64,000 bases of DNA, taken from an uncultured Bacteroidales bacterium (GTDB taxonomy: Bacteria; Bacteroidota; Bacteroidia; Bacteroidales; UBA932). The notes beneath the pieces were generated by a model. The model saw only the letters and a list, made by a program, of their open reading frames with translations, made no database searches and was not told the origin of the DNA. A program made the translations under genes and the position numbers. The DNA lies in contig CAMVKH010000004.1 in NCBI GenBank assembly GCA_947168065.1, forward strand, positions 124,001 through 188,000. Reading direction: 5' to 3'. Shown piece by piece: positions 45,937 to 55,704 of the stretch (within the stretch, counting starts at the first letter, position 1; each line of letters opens with the position of its first letter).

Positions 45937-47010
45937 ATGTTAAAAACAATCCGGAAAATCTTTCTCCTCCCGTTGCTGCTGGCCTGTTGCCTGAAGGCCC
46001 ATGCAGGCACGCCCGACACCATCCGGATCGTCTTCATCGGCGACGTGATGTCGCACGGCCCGCAAGTGACCGCCGCCCTGCGCAGCGGCGGCAACCGCAA
46101 CGACCCCGCCGATTTCGACTACAGCTCCTATTTCAAGCACATCCTCCCCCGGATCGAAGCAGCCGATTTCGCCGTGGCCAACATGGAATTCCCCATCGGC
46201 ATCACGCCTTATTCTGGTTATCCCCAGTTCTCCGCGCCGCAAAGCCTTGCCTACGAAGCGCAGCGCAGCGGCATCGACCTGTTCCTGACCGCCAACAACC
46301 ATATCTGCGACAAGGGCCGCGCCGGCATCGACAGCACCTATGTCGTCTATTCGCGGATGGGCATCCCCTTCACGGGCGTCTATCGCTCGGAAGGCGAGGA
46401 GTACGAAAACAACCCGCTGATCGTGGACATCAAGGGCATCCGGGTCGCCTTCATCAACTTCACCTACGGCACCAACGGCCTCCCCATTCCGCCGCCCTGG
46501 CGCGTCAACCTGCTCGACCCGAAGCACGTGGAAGCCGTCGTCCGGCGCGCACAGGACCGGCAGGCCGACCTGATCGTCGCCCTGCCGCACTGGGGTCTGG
46601 AATACCATCTCGAGCCCAGCCTCCAGCAGCGCGAATGGGTGAAGCGGCTGTTCGAACTGGGCGTGGACGCCGTCATCGGCGGCCATCCCCACGTCGTACA
46701 GCCGACCCTCTTCGAGCCGCCTCACGCCGTCGCTTATTCGCTGGGCAACTACGTGTCCAACCAGAGCGACGTCAACACACAGATCGAGATGCTCTACGAA
46801 CTGGTCGTGGTCAGCGACGGCTACCGGGCCACCATCGCCGATGCCTTCCCCACCTATCTGTGGTGCTCCCGGCACGGCGGACTGGAAAAGAACTATACCG
46901 TCATCCCCATTCTCGAATGGATCGGCCGCCGCGACGAGTGGCTCAACCGGAGCGACTACGACAAGATGGTCCGCGAATGGGAAGCGCTCAAGCGGCATTT
47001 CAACTTGTAA
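45937..47010 (+). CDS. CapA-family metallophosphatase-like protein
   Basis: The ATG at 45937 gives a signal peptide (LLPLLLACCLKAHAG) and a product of about 357 residues. It belongs to the CapA/PgsA family, with a calcineurin-like fold. Conserved parts are FIGDVMSHGPQ, NMEFPIG, LTANNHICDKG, ALPHWGLEYH and GGHPHVVQP, the expected metal-site blocks. CapA proteins act in poly-gamma-glutamate or capsule-related steps, but many homologues have other roles. No cap operon is seen here, so the function is uncertain. It is followed 15 nt later by phoH. Confidence 0.88.
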   Translation: MLKTIRKIFLLPLLLACCLKAHAGTPDTIRIVFIGDVMSHGPQVTAALRSGGNRNDPADFDYSSYFKHILPRIEAADFAVANMEFPIGITPYSGYPQFSAPQSLAYEAQRSGIDLFLTANNHICDKGRAGIDSTYVVYSRMGIPFTGVYRSEGEEYENNPLIVDIKGIRVAFINFTYGTNGLPIPPPWRVNLLDPKHVEAVVRRAQDRQADLIVALPHWGLEYHLEPSLQQREWVKRLFELGVDAVIGGHPHVVQPTLFEPPHAVAYSLGNYVSNQSDVNTQIEMLYELVVVSDGYRATIADAFPTYLWCSRHGGLEKNYTVIPILEWIGRRDEWLNRSDYDKMVREWEALKRHFNL

Positions 47011-47025
47011 CCGAAACAACCCTAT

Positions 47026-47976
47026 ATGGAAAAAACCATCCTCCTTGAAGAAATCGACCCCATCGACATCTACGGCATCAACAACCGCCTGTTCGACCTG
47101 CTCACCAGTCACTATCCCAAGATCAAAGCCGTCGCCCGCGGCGCGGAAATCTACCTGATCGGCCCCCAGAGTGAGCTCGAAGACTTCGAAGAGAAAATCA
47201 ATCTGCTCCGGCGCAAACGGATGACCAAGAGCGTCCTGACCGAATACGACGTGGAAGCGCTCTTCGAAGGCACCGACAGCAGCGCCGAATCGGGCGAGAT
47301 CCCTGTCGGGCCGAACGTGGAAAGCATCATCCTCTACAGCAACGAGGGACGGCCCATCAAGGCCCGGACGCCCAACCAGAAACGGATGGTGGCCGAGTGC
47401 TACCGCAACGACCTGGTCTTCGCCATCGGCCCTGCCGGCAGCGGCAAGACCTACACGGCCATCGCCCTGGCCGTGCGGGCGCTCAAGAACCGTGAAGTCA
47501 AGCGCATCATCCTTACCCGCCCCGCCGTGGAGGCGGGCGAGCGGCTCGGTTTCCTGCCCGGCGACCTGAAGGAAAAACTCGATCCCTATCTCCAGCCGCT
47601 CTACGACGCGCTGGGCGATATGATTCCCGCCAAGCGGCTCCAGTCGTTCATGGAAGAGGGCATCATCCAGATCGCGCCGCTGGCCTATATGCGCGGCCGG
47701 ACGCTCGACCGGGCGTTCGTCATCCTCGACGAGGCTCAGAACACCTCGCTGGGCCAGCTCAAAATGTTCCTCACGCGTATGGGGTGCGACGCCAAGTTCA
47801 TCGTCACAGGAGATGCTACTCAGATCGACCTGCCCAACAAGAGCGACTCAGGCCTGATGCGGGGCGTCGGCCTGGTCAAGGACATCAAGGGAATCAGTAT
47901 CGTGGAATTCGGGAAGGAAGATATCGTCCGTCACCCGCTGGTGACTAAAATTGTGGATGCGTTCGAACGCATCTGA
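47026..47976 (+). CDS. PhoH-family ATPase
   Basis: This 316-residue protein has the PhoH/RecD-like ATPase core, with Walker [14 protein letters not shown], the conserved [16 protein letters not shown] and Walker [11 protein letters not shown]. About 100 residues precede the core. PhoH proteins are linked with RNA metabolism and stress, but their biochemistry is incomplete. The 3' end overlaps the convergent FISUMP gene by 32 nt, so each gene's end is antisense to the other. Confidence 0.93.
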   Translation: MEKTILLEEIDPIDIYGINNRLFDLLTSHYPKIKAVARGAEIYLIGPQSELEDFEEKINLLRRKRMTKSVLTEYDVEALFEGTDSSAESGEIPVGPNVESIILYSNEGRPIKARTPNQKRMVAECYRNDLVFAIGPAGSGKTYTAIALAVRALKNREVKRIILTRPAVEAGERLGFLPGDLKEKLDPYLQPLYDALGDMIPAKRLQSFMEEGIIQIAPLAYMRGRTLDRAFVILDEAQNTSLGQLKMFLTRMGCDAKFIVTGDATQIDLPNKSDSGLMRGVGLVKDIKGISIVEFGKEDIVRHPLVTKIVDAFERI

Positions 47977-48946
47977 CGCTTGCCCGCATATCGTCCTTGT
48001 CCGTATAGGACATCGGAAAATCGCCCAGGTCGTACCAGATATAACGGTAATAGGCCTGGGTGTCGTTTTTCTCGGTAGCCGACCACCAGCAGCCGTATTC
48101 GCTGTAACCCGTCACGAGTTTCTCGCTGCCGACGAAGCTGAAGCCCAGCGGGAGGGCGTTCCAGCCGAAATCGTTGGTATGGGCGTTGTCGGGAGAATAG
48201 GGCCAGATCCGGTTGCCGTTCATCTTGGCATCGACCGAGGCCAGTACGCCTAGCCCTTTCCAGTTGTCGATGAAAGGCAGGGGCTTGCCGGCAAGGGCCC
48301 CTGCGAACGACTCCCAGTCTTCCTGCGTGGGGACACGCCAGCCTTCCGGGCAGACCTCCATCTCCACGGCTTCATTCCAGGTATAGAAACTGCCGAACAG
48401 GGGCGCTGCCGCGTCCGACGCCTGGAACGGAGTGCCGACGCCATCCCAGGCCAGGTTCTGCGAGAACCAGTCCAGGTCGCCGATGGTTACGTAGTAATAG
48501 GCCTGGTCGTCCCGCTCATCGATGATGTACTGATCATCACGGCTCAGGCCGGAGAGCGAGGTGTTCCAGGTTGTGTCGATGGTCGTCACCTGCTGGGAGG
48601 TGCTGCTGGAGTAGAAACCGGGGGCGTAGGAATGGGCGGAGACGGTGAAGACCCCGAGACTGTCGGGGAACTTGACGGTGATCGTGGAGGCTGTCAGGGT
48701 ATCGGAATAGACACCGGAGACGAACCATTTGTAGAAGACTTCCTTCGGATAGATGATGCCCGAAGCGGTCATCGTCACCGTTTCGCCCTTGAGGACATAA
48801 TAAGGGATGTCATAGACAATGGTGCCGGACATCGAGCCGGGCGTCTCTTCTTCCTCCTCTTCCTGCTTGCAGGCTGTCACGGCGGTCAGGGCGAAAAGCA
48901 CGAGCGCCAGGAGGGCCAGCGGGCAGAATTTTTTGATCGGATCCAT
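47945..48946 (-). CDS. FISUMP-domain lipoprotein
   Basis: The ATG at 48946 gives a lipoprotein signal (LFALTAVTACKQ) and a 333-residue product. A Glu-rich linker precedes a beta-rich PKD-like region of about 100 residues (residues 30-130). The C-terminal half is the Fibrobacter-type paralogous domain (FISUMP) seen by VTIGDLDWFSQNLAWDG, CPEGWRVPTQEDWESFAGAL and GCWWSATEKNDTQAYY. Such proteins are surface-exposed in Bacteroidota; the function is not known. The 3' end overlaps phoH by 32 nt. Confidence 0.82.
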   Translation of the reverse strand: MDPIKKFCPLALLALVLFALTAVTACKQEEEEEETPGSMSGTIVYDIPYYVLKGETVTMTASGIIYPKEVFYKWFVSGVYSDTLTASTITVKFPDSLGVFTVSAHSYAPGFYSSSTSQQVTTIDTTWNTSLSGLSRDDQYIIDERDDQAYYYVTIGDLDWFSQNLAWDGVGTPFQASDAAAPLFGSFYTWNEAVEMEVCPEGWRVPTQEDWESFAGALAGKPLPFIDNWKGLGVLASVDAKMNGNRIWPYSPDNAHTNDFGWNALPLGFSFVGSEKLVTGYSEYGCWWSATEKNDTQAYYRYIWYDLGDFPMSYTDKDDMRASVRCVRTHPQF

Positions 48947-48990
48947 CAGTCTTGTCGGTTTTACAACTTGCAAAGATGCATAAATAATCG

Positions 48991-48998
48991 TAAATTTG
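48991..48998 (+). promoter_or_regulatory. -33/-7 promoter of apbE
   Basis: TTG at 48968-48970, a 20-bp gap, then TAAATTTG at 48991-48998 followed by C. Only 6 nt separate it from the start codon at 49005, implying a leaderless or nearly leaderless transcript. Confidence 0.7.
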
Positions 48999-49004
48999 CA
49001 AGAA

Positions 49005-50000
49005 ATGTACCGTTCCGCCATCCTGCTGCTGACCGCCTTGCTGCTGCTTTCCGGCTCTTGTGCAAGGCAGGACGACTATGTCCGTATCGAAGGATTCGCA
49101 CAGGGTTCCACCTATCACGTGATCTGCCACCCCGTCAAGGGGATGAACGCCGCCCGGCTGCAGGCCTGCTTCGATGCCCGCCTCCAGGAGATCGACCAGT
49201 CTCTGAGCGGCTACAACAAAGGCTCCCTCCTCTCTCGTCTCAACGCGGGAGAAGACCTTCCCCTGGACGGCCTGTTCATCGAGTGTTTCGAGCGCTCGAA
49301 GGAAATCTGGGCGGAGAGTGGCGGGGCCTTCGACCCTTCGGCCGCCCCGCTGTTCGATCTCTGGGGCTTCGGCTTCTCCAACAAGGGGCAGGTCAGCGAC
49401 GCGGCCATCGACTCGATCCTGGCCTTCGTCGGGATGGACCTGCTGACGCTAGAGGAGCGCACCGACGGCACACACCTGGTCAAGGCCGATCCCCGCTGCC
49501 AGCTCAATTTCAACGCAATAGCCCAAGGATATTCGTGCGACGTAGTGGCCCGCATCCTCGATTCGCTCGGCTGCAGCGACTACCTGGTCGACATCGGCCG
49601 GGAAATCCGTTGCAAGGGCCGCAATGCCGCCGGGGAGAAATGGCGCATCGGGCTGGACCGGCCTTCCGACGGGAATATGGAGGAAGGCAAGGACCTGCAG
49701 GCCATCCTGCACGTGAGCGACTGTGGCATCGTCACCTCGGGCAACTACCGCAAATTCTACGTGGAGGACGGCCGGAAATACGCCCACACCATCGACCCGG
49801 TTTCGGGTCGGCCCGTATCGCACAATCTCCTGAGTGCGACCGTCATCGCCGCGGACGCCACCACCGCCGACGCCTATGCCACCTGGCTGATGGTCATCGG
49901 ACTGGACCGCGCCCGGCAGTTCCTGGACGACCGCCCGGAACTCGAAGCCCTGCTCGTCTACGAACAGGACGGGAAGATGGAGAATTACTGGAAAATGTAA
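49005..50000 (+). CDS. apbE: FAD:protein FMN transferase, ApbE family
   Basis: The ATG at 49005 gives a lipoprotein signal (ALLLLSGSCARQ) and about 331 residues. The protein attaches FMN to a Thr of exported partner proteins, for example Rnf or Nqr subunits. ApbE motifs seen are GFAQGSTYHVIC, SGGAFDPSAAPLFDLWGFG, INFNAIAQGYSCDVVA (as NFNAIAQGYS) and the C-terminal SGNYRKFYVEDGRKYAHTID followed by DATTADAYATWLMVIG. It is coupled to the downstream D-aminoacylase by 13 nt, but no flavinylated target is evident nearby. Confidence 0.93.
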   Translation: MYRSAILLLTALLLLSGSCARQDDYVRIEGFAQGSTYHVICHPVKGMNAARLQACFDARLQEIDQSLSGYNKGSLLSRLNAGEDLPLDGLFIECFERSKEIWAESGGAFDPSAAPLFDLWGFGFSNKGQVSDAAIDSILAFVGMDLLTLEERTDGTHLVKADPRCQLNFNAIAQGYSCDVVARILDSLGCSDYLVDIGREIRCKGRNAAGEKWRIGLDRPSDGNMEEGKDLQAILHVSDCGIVTSGNYRKFYVEDGRKYAHTIDPVSGRPVSHNLLSATVIAADATTADAYATWLMVIGLDRARQFLDDRPELEALLVYEQDGKMENYWKM

Positions 50001-50013
50001 AACAACGAATGAT

Positions 50014-51696
50014 ATGAACCGAAGAGATTTCCTCAAGACATCGGCACTGGGCGCAGCCGCACTCGGCTTCACGGGCCTGACCGGCTGCAAGGTCACCCCG
50101 AAGCGCCCTGCTTTCGACACCCTCATCAAGAACGGCGTCATCCATGCCGGCGACGGCAAGGCGCCCATCGAGGGCGACATCGCCATCCGTGGCGGCAAAA
50201 TCGCCGCTATCGGCAAGAATCTGGGATCCGACGCCGCGAACATCCTTGATGCGCAGGGACTGGTCGTCTCGCCGGGATTCATCGACATCCACGTCCACAC
50301 GGATACCAATCTCTTCGACGCGCCCAAGGGCGACAGCCGTATTTTCCAGGGCATCACCAGCGAAGTAGGCGGCAACTGCGGTTACTGCCCGTTCGTCTAT
50401 TCCGACGAGGCCTGGGAAGGCTACAAGGACCGGCCGCGGCACGGAGGTCCCGCCTGGCGCAACATCGACGGATTCTATCAGCGCCTGACCGAGAACAAGA
50501 TCGGCATCAACTATTCGAGCCTGGTCGGGCACGGCGACGTACGCGAAGCCGTCGTCGGCCCCTACAACGTGAAGGCTACCGACGACGACTTGAAGAAGAT
50601 GTGTGATATTCTCGACCAACAGCTCAGCCTGGGTGCCATCGGCCTTTCCTACGGCCTGGAATACGCTCCCGGCTGCTACTGCGACACGCGGGAGATGGTG
50701 CAGCTCAACAAAGTTGTCGCCAAGCACAACGCCCTCTATACCATCCATATGCGCAATGAGGACGATCACGTGCTCGAAGCCATGGACGAAGCCATCGAGG
50801 CAGCCCGCTTCTCCGGCGCACGGCTGGAAATCTCCCACCTCAAGGCGCAGAACCCGGCCAACTTCGACAAGATCGACCGGATGCTCCGCAAGATCGACGA
50901 CGCCTGGGCCGAGGGCATCGACATCGCTTTCGACCGCTATCCCTACACGGCTTTCTCGACCGGTTTCACCTCGTTCATCCCCATCGAACTGCGCGACGGT
51001 ACCAGCGAAGACATCTATGCCCGTCTGGACAACCCGGAAACCTGCAGGAAGATCCGCGACTACGCCTACAGCCGCCTCGAACGCTTCGGCGGCCCGCAAC
51101 AGGTAGTGGTGGCCGGCTGCAACGATCCGGCCAATGCCGTCTATGCCGGCAAGAACCTGGCGGAATGCTGCAAGATCTCCGGCATGGATGAATGGGAGAT
51201 GATCCGCTATCTGCTCATCTCGGAAAAGCTGGAAGTCAACCAGGCGACCTTCGCCATGAAAGAGGAGAACCTCAAGAAGATCTACGCCCACCGCCTGTCG
51301 ATGCCTGCCTCCGACGGAAGTGTCTATTCACCGGAAGGTCCGCTGGGCAAGGAGCTCCCCCACCCGCGTTCCTACGGCACGTTCCCGCGTTTCTTCGAGA
51401 AATTCGTCCGGGAAGACAAGGTCCTGGACATGGCCACCGCCATCTGGAAATGCACCGGACTGCCCGCTTCCCGTGCCAAGTTCAAGGAGAGAGGCCTGCT
51501 CATTCCCGGCTACGCCGCGGACATCACGGTCTTCAACCCGGAGACCATCGCCGACCTTTCGACCTACGCCAAGCCGCACACCTTCCCCGCCGGCATCGAA
51601 CACGTGTTCGTCAATGGTGTCCATACCATAAAAAACGGCTCCCACACAGGAGCCCTGGCGGGAGTCGTTCTGGGTAACGATCAACTGAGTCGTTAA
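50014..51696 (+). CDS. N-acyl-D-amino-acid deacylase (amidohydrolase), Tat-type lipoprotein signal
   Basis: This 560-residue amidohydrolase cleaves N-acyl D-amino acids. Metal-site motif FIDIHVHTDTNLF, the D-aminoacylase block SEVGGNCGYCPFVYSD, and the C-terminal RAKFKERGLLIPGYAADITVF match the family. The N-terminus has RRDFLKTSALGAAALGFTGLTGC, so it has both a twin-arginine motif and a lipobox, which would place it in the envelope. The gene's 3' end overlaps the convergent outer-membrane protein gene by 4 nt. Context with apbE does not identify a substrate. Confidence 0.88.
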   Translation: MNRRDFLKTSALGAAALGFTGLTGCKVTPKRPAFDTLIKNGVIHAGDGKAPIEGDIAIRGGKIAAIGKNLGSDAANILDAQGLVVSPGFIDIHVHTDTNLFDAPKGDSRIFQGITSEVGGNCGYCPFVYSDEAWEGYKDRPRHGGPAWRNIDGFYQRLTENKIGINYSSLVGHGDVREAVVGPYNVKATDDDLKKMCDILDQQLSLGAIGLSYGLEYAPGCYCDTREMVQLNKVVAKHNALYTIHMRNEDDHVLEAMDEAIEAARFSGARLEISHLKAQNPANFDKIDRMLRKIDDAWAEGIDIAFDRYPYTAFSTGFTSFIPIELRDGTSEDIYARLDNPETCRKIRDYAYSRLERFGGPQQVVVAGCNDPANAVYAGKNLAECCKISGMDEWEMIRYLLISEKLEVNQATFAMKEENLKKIYAHRLSMPASDGSVYSPEGPLGKELPHPRSYGTFPRFFEKFVREDKVLDMATAIWKCTGLPASRAKFKERGLLIPGYAADITVFNPETIADLSTYAKPHTFPAGIEHVFVNGVHTIKNGSHTGALAGVVLGNDQLSR

Positions 51697-52319
51697 AAGC
51701 GGCCGCGGATACCGACCTGGACGATGCCCTGCATGCCGACACCGAGTTCCATGAAACCGCTGAAGGCGCGGCCCACTTCCAGGCCGACCAGCGAGAGATG
51801 GCCCGTAGGCAGCCAGAGCGTGCCCTTGGCCTGATCGTCCTCGACCAGTTCACCGTGCATGGCCATCACGCCCAGACCCACTTTCGAGTACATACCGAAG
51901 ATGTCTGAGCGGGTACGGAACCAGTCAAACTTGGTGGTACCCATCAGGGTATAGATGTTGGCGGCAGCGGCCGTCAACGTACCTGTCTTGTCTTCAAGAT
52001 TGACACTCATCCGGTTGATGCCCGCCGTCGCACCGACGGAGAACCATTTGTTGATCTGATAGGTATAACCGAGGTTGAGAACGCCCTTGGTACCGCCACT
52101 CTTGATGCTGGTGTAATCGTCGTCGCCGGTCATCCTGCCGATCAAGTCTGCCTTGCTGACCACGCTTCCGATCATGGAACCCAGCAGAGAAACGCCATAG
52201 CTGGCCGAAATCTCATTGGGATGGGACAGTTTGTAGTACTGCGGATAGGCTTGCGCCTGGGCCTGCTGGACAGCCGTCAGGCAGAAAACGGCCACGAGAG
52301 CCAGAATGATTTTCTTCAT
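51693..52319 (-). CDS. Outer-membrane beta-barrel protein
   Basis: This 208-residue protein has a signal peptide (residues 1-22, AQAQA) and alternating strands typical of a small barrel (NEISASYGVSLLGSM, KWFSVGATAGINRM), ending in IVQVGIRGRF with a terminal Phe, the usual barrel assembly signal. Its function is not known. It is the third gene after recA and trpS, 12 nt downstream of trpS. Confidence 0.75.
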   Translation of the reverse strand: MKKIILALVAVFCLTAVQQAQAQAYPQYYKLSHPNEISASYGVSLLGSMIGSVVSKADLIGRMTGDDDYTSIKSGGTKGVLNLGYTYQINKWFSVGATAGINRMSVNLEDKTGTLTAAAANIYTLMGTTKFDWFRTRSDIFGMYSKVGLGVMAMHGELVEDDQAKGTLWLPTGHLSLVGLEVGRAFSGFMELGVGMQGIVQVGIRGRF

Positions 52320-52331
52320 TTTTCTTTCGGG

Positions 52332-53486
52332 TTATGATAGGGATTGTTTGTATTTCTCCGTTTGTTCTTCAATAAGCTTGCCAAGGACACCGGGGTCGAA
52401 ATAATTGATCTTCATGGCGCGCTTGACGGCGGCGAGCGTTTCCGCGGCAGCGGCGCGCGCCGTCTCCGATCCTTTGCGGAGCACCTCGTAAACATACGGG
52501 ATGTCCTGCTCCAGTTCCTCGCGGCGCCGGCGGATGGGTTCGAGGGTTTCGTTCAGGACGGCAGTCAGGAAATTCTTGCACATCACGTCGCCCAGGCCGC
52601 CGGCCCGGTACTGTGCCTTGACCTCGTCGAGCGAGTGGAAATCGAAGGAGACCTTGCGTCCGTGGAAGCAGTCGCCGTAGCGGTCGAAATGCTCCGGACG
52701 GCAGAAGGCATCGAGATAGGTAAACACCGTATTGCCCTCCACCTTGCCAGGATCGCTCACCTGCAGGTGGCCCGGATCGGTGTACATACCCCGTACTTTG
52801 GCTGCCACTTCTTCCGCAGAGTCGGACAGGTAGATGCAGTTGCCCAGCGATTTGCTCATCTTGGCCTTTCCGTCGGTACCGGGCAGGCGCAGGCAGGCGG
52901 CGTTGTCGGGCAGAAGGATTTCCGGCTCGACGAGCGTCTCGCCGTAGGTGGCGTTGAACTTGCGCACGATCTCCCGGGTCTGCTCGATCATCGGCTCCTG
53001 GTCTTCGCCCACCGGGACGGTGGTCGCCTGGAAGGCTGTGATGTCAGCCGCCTGACTGATGGGATAGCAGAAGAAGCCGACCGGCGTGCCGGCCTTGTTG
53101 TCCGCGCCTTCCGAGTCGTTGAAGCCGCGCATCTGGATCTCGGCCTTGACGGTCGGGTTGCGCTGCACACGCTGCACCGTGACCAGATTCATATAGAAGA
53201 AGGTCAGTTCGGTCAGCTCGCTTACCTGCGACTGGATGAAGAGGACGGATTTGGCCGGGTCGAGGCCGCAGGACAGGTAGTCCAGCGCTACCTCGATGAT
53301 GTTCTGCCGCACCTTTTCGGGGTTGTCGGCGTTGTCGGTCAGGGCCTGCGCATCGGCGATCATGATGAAGATCTTCTCGTACTCGCCGGAGTTCTGCAGC
53401 TCGACGCGGCGGCGCAGGGAACCGACATAATGGCCTATATGGAGTCGTCCGGTGGGTCTGTCACCGGTCAGGATTATCTTTCCCAT
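52332..53486 (-). CDS. trpS: Tryptophanyl-tRNA synthetase
   Basis: This 384-residue class I synthetase has the [18 protein letters not shown] motif (HIGH) near its N-terminus and [12 protein letters not shown] as the KMSKS loop. Other trpS features are [11 protein letters not shown] and [21 protein letters not shown]. Length is somewhat above the common 330-340 because of a longer C-terminal half. It is 10 nt downstream of recA, so the two are probably co-transcribed. Confidence 0.96.
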   Translation of the reverse strand: MGKIILTGDRPTGRLHIGHYVGSLRRRVELQNSGEYEKIFIMIADAQALTDNADNPEKVRQNIIEVALDYLSCGLDPAKSVLFIQSQVSELTELTFFYMNLVTVQRVQRNPTVKAEIQMRGFNDSEGADNKAGTPVGFFCYPISQAADITAFQATTVPVGEDQEPMIEQTREIVRKFNATYGETLVEPEILLPDNAACLRLPGTDGKAKMSKSLGNCIYLSDSAEEVAAKVRGMYTDPGHLQVSDPGKVEGNTVFTYLDAFCRPEHFDRYGDCFHGRKVSFDFHSLDEVKAQYRAGGLGDVMCKNFLTAVLNETLEPIRRRREELEQDIPYVYEVLRKGSETARAAAAETLAAVKRAMKINYFDPGVLGKLIEEQTEKYKQSLS

Positions 53487-53496
53487 CTGTTAATTG

Positions 53497-54534
<1,038 letters not shown>

Positions 54535-54585
54535 ACTGGGATGATTTAAGGGTTTTACATCGCTGACACGTTCCATCTATCGTCG

Positions 54586-54593
54586 CAAAGATA
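54586..54593 (-). promoter_or_regulatory. -7 box for recA
   Basis: On the minus strand TATCTTTG followed by C. It lies 51 nt before the chosen start at 54534. Confidence 0.65.
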
Positions 54594-54626
54594 CTTTTTT
54601 TTGTGGGAAAATGCATCCTTTTATCT

Positions 54627-54634
54627 TAAATTTG
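54627..54634 (+). promoter_or_regulatory. -7 box for rlmN
   Basis: TAAATTTG followed by C lies 8 nt before the start at 54643. The transcript would start very close to the start codon. CAGGAGAG lies between, so the leader is nearly absent even though the DNA there looks like a Shine-Dalgarno. Confidence 0.65.
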
Positions 54635-54642
54635 CAGGAGAG

Positions 54643-55695
54643 ATGAAAGAACGACTCTTGGGCAAGACGCTCTCCGGTTTACAGGAGGTGGCTTCGCGGC
54701 TGGGACTTCCCGCCTTTGCCGCGAAACAGATCGCCCAGTGGCTCTACGGCAAGCGCGTGAAGGACATCGACCAGATGACCAATCTTTCCAAAGCAGCGCG
54801 CGCCGCCCTCGCTGAAGAATATGAAGTCGGGCGCCTGGAGCCTGCCGCCGTTTACACTTCCAGGGACGGCACACGCAAGTATCTCTTCCCCACCTCCCTG
54901 CCTGACAAATACATCGAGACCGTGATGATTCCCCAGTACGAAGACGGCTCGGAAGGAGGCCTTGCCCGCGCGACGGCCTGTGTCTCTTCCCAGATCGGAT
55001 GCAAGATGAACTGCAGCTTCTGCATGACGGGGCGCGGCGGCTTCCACGGCCAGCTTTCCGCCGGGGAGATCGTCTCCCAGCTGCTGAGCATCGATGAGGC
55101 GGACGTCCTGACCAATGCCGTCTTCATGGGCATGGGCGAGCCGCTCGACAACTGGCCGCAAGTGTCCGCCGCCCTGGAAATCATCACCGCCGACTGGGGG
55201 CTGGGCTGGAGCCCCAAGCGTGTGACCCTCTCGACGATCGGCGTGCTGCCCAGACTGAAACTGTTCCTCGACGAGAGCCACTGCCATCTGGCCGTGAGCC
55301 TGCATGACCCCTTCCCCGAGGAGCGCGCATCCCTGATGCCGGTCCAGAAGACCTGGGATATCCGCAAGGTCGTCGACCTGATCCGGCAATACGATTTCAC
55401 GGGGCAGCGCCGCGTGAGTTTCGAATACACGATGTTCGCCGGCGTCAACGACAGCCGGCGCCATGCCGACGCCCTTGCCCGCCTGCTGCGGGGGCTGGAG
55501 TGCCGGGTCAACCTGATCCGCTTCCACGCCATTCCGGACGCACCGCTGAGGACCTCGGGTCCGGAAGCGATCGCCGCTTTCCAGGCACGCCTCCAGAAAG
55601 CGGGTATCACGACTACGCTTCGCGCCTCGCGCGGCGAAGACATCATGGCCGCCTGCGGCCTGCTCGCAGGCAAAGGACTGAAAAAGAACGACTGA
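54643..55695 (+). CDS. rlmN: 23S rRNA/tRNA adenine-C2 methyltransferase RlmN
   Basis: The ATG at 54643 follows a -7 box; a longer frame from 54601 would run through the promoter. The 350-residue radical-SAM enzyme has the CxxxCxxC cluster motif in GCKMNCSFCMTG and the second catalytic Cys region near the C-terminus. It methylates A2503 of 23S rRNA and A37 of some tRNAs. It leads a run of six co-directional genes to the fumarase. Confidence 0.95.
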   Translation: MKERLLGKTLSGLQEVASRLGLPAFAAKQIAQWLYGKRVKDIDQMTNLSKAARAALAEEYEVGRLEPAAVYTSRDGTRKYLFPTSLPDKYIETVMIPQYEDGSEGGLARATACVSSQIGCKMNCSFCMTGRGGFHGQLSAGEIVSQLLSIDEADVLTNAVFMGMGEPLDNWPQVSAALEIITADWGLGWSPKRVTLSTIGVLPRLKLFLDESHCHLAVSLHDPFPEERASLMPVQKTWDIRKVVDLIRQYDFTGQRRVSFEYTMFAGVNDSRRHADALARLLRGLECRVNLIRFHAIPDAPLRTSGPEAIAAFQARLQKAGITTTLRASRGEDIMAACGLLAGKGLKKND

Positions 55696-55704
55696 CGATA
55701 AACC

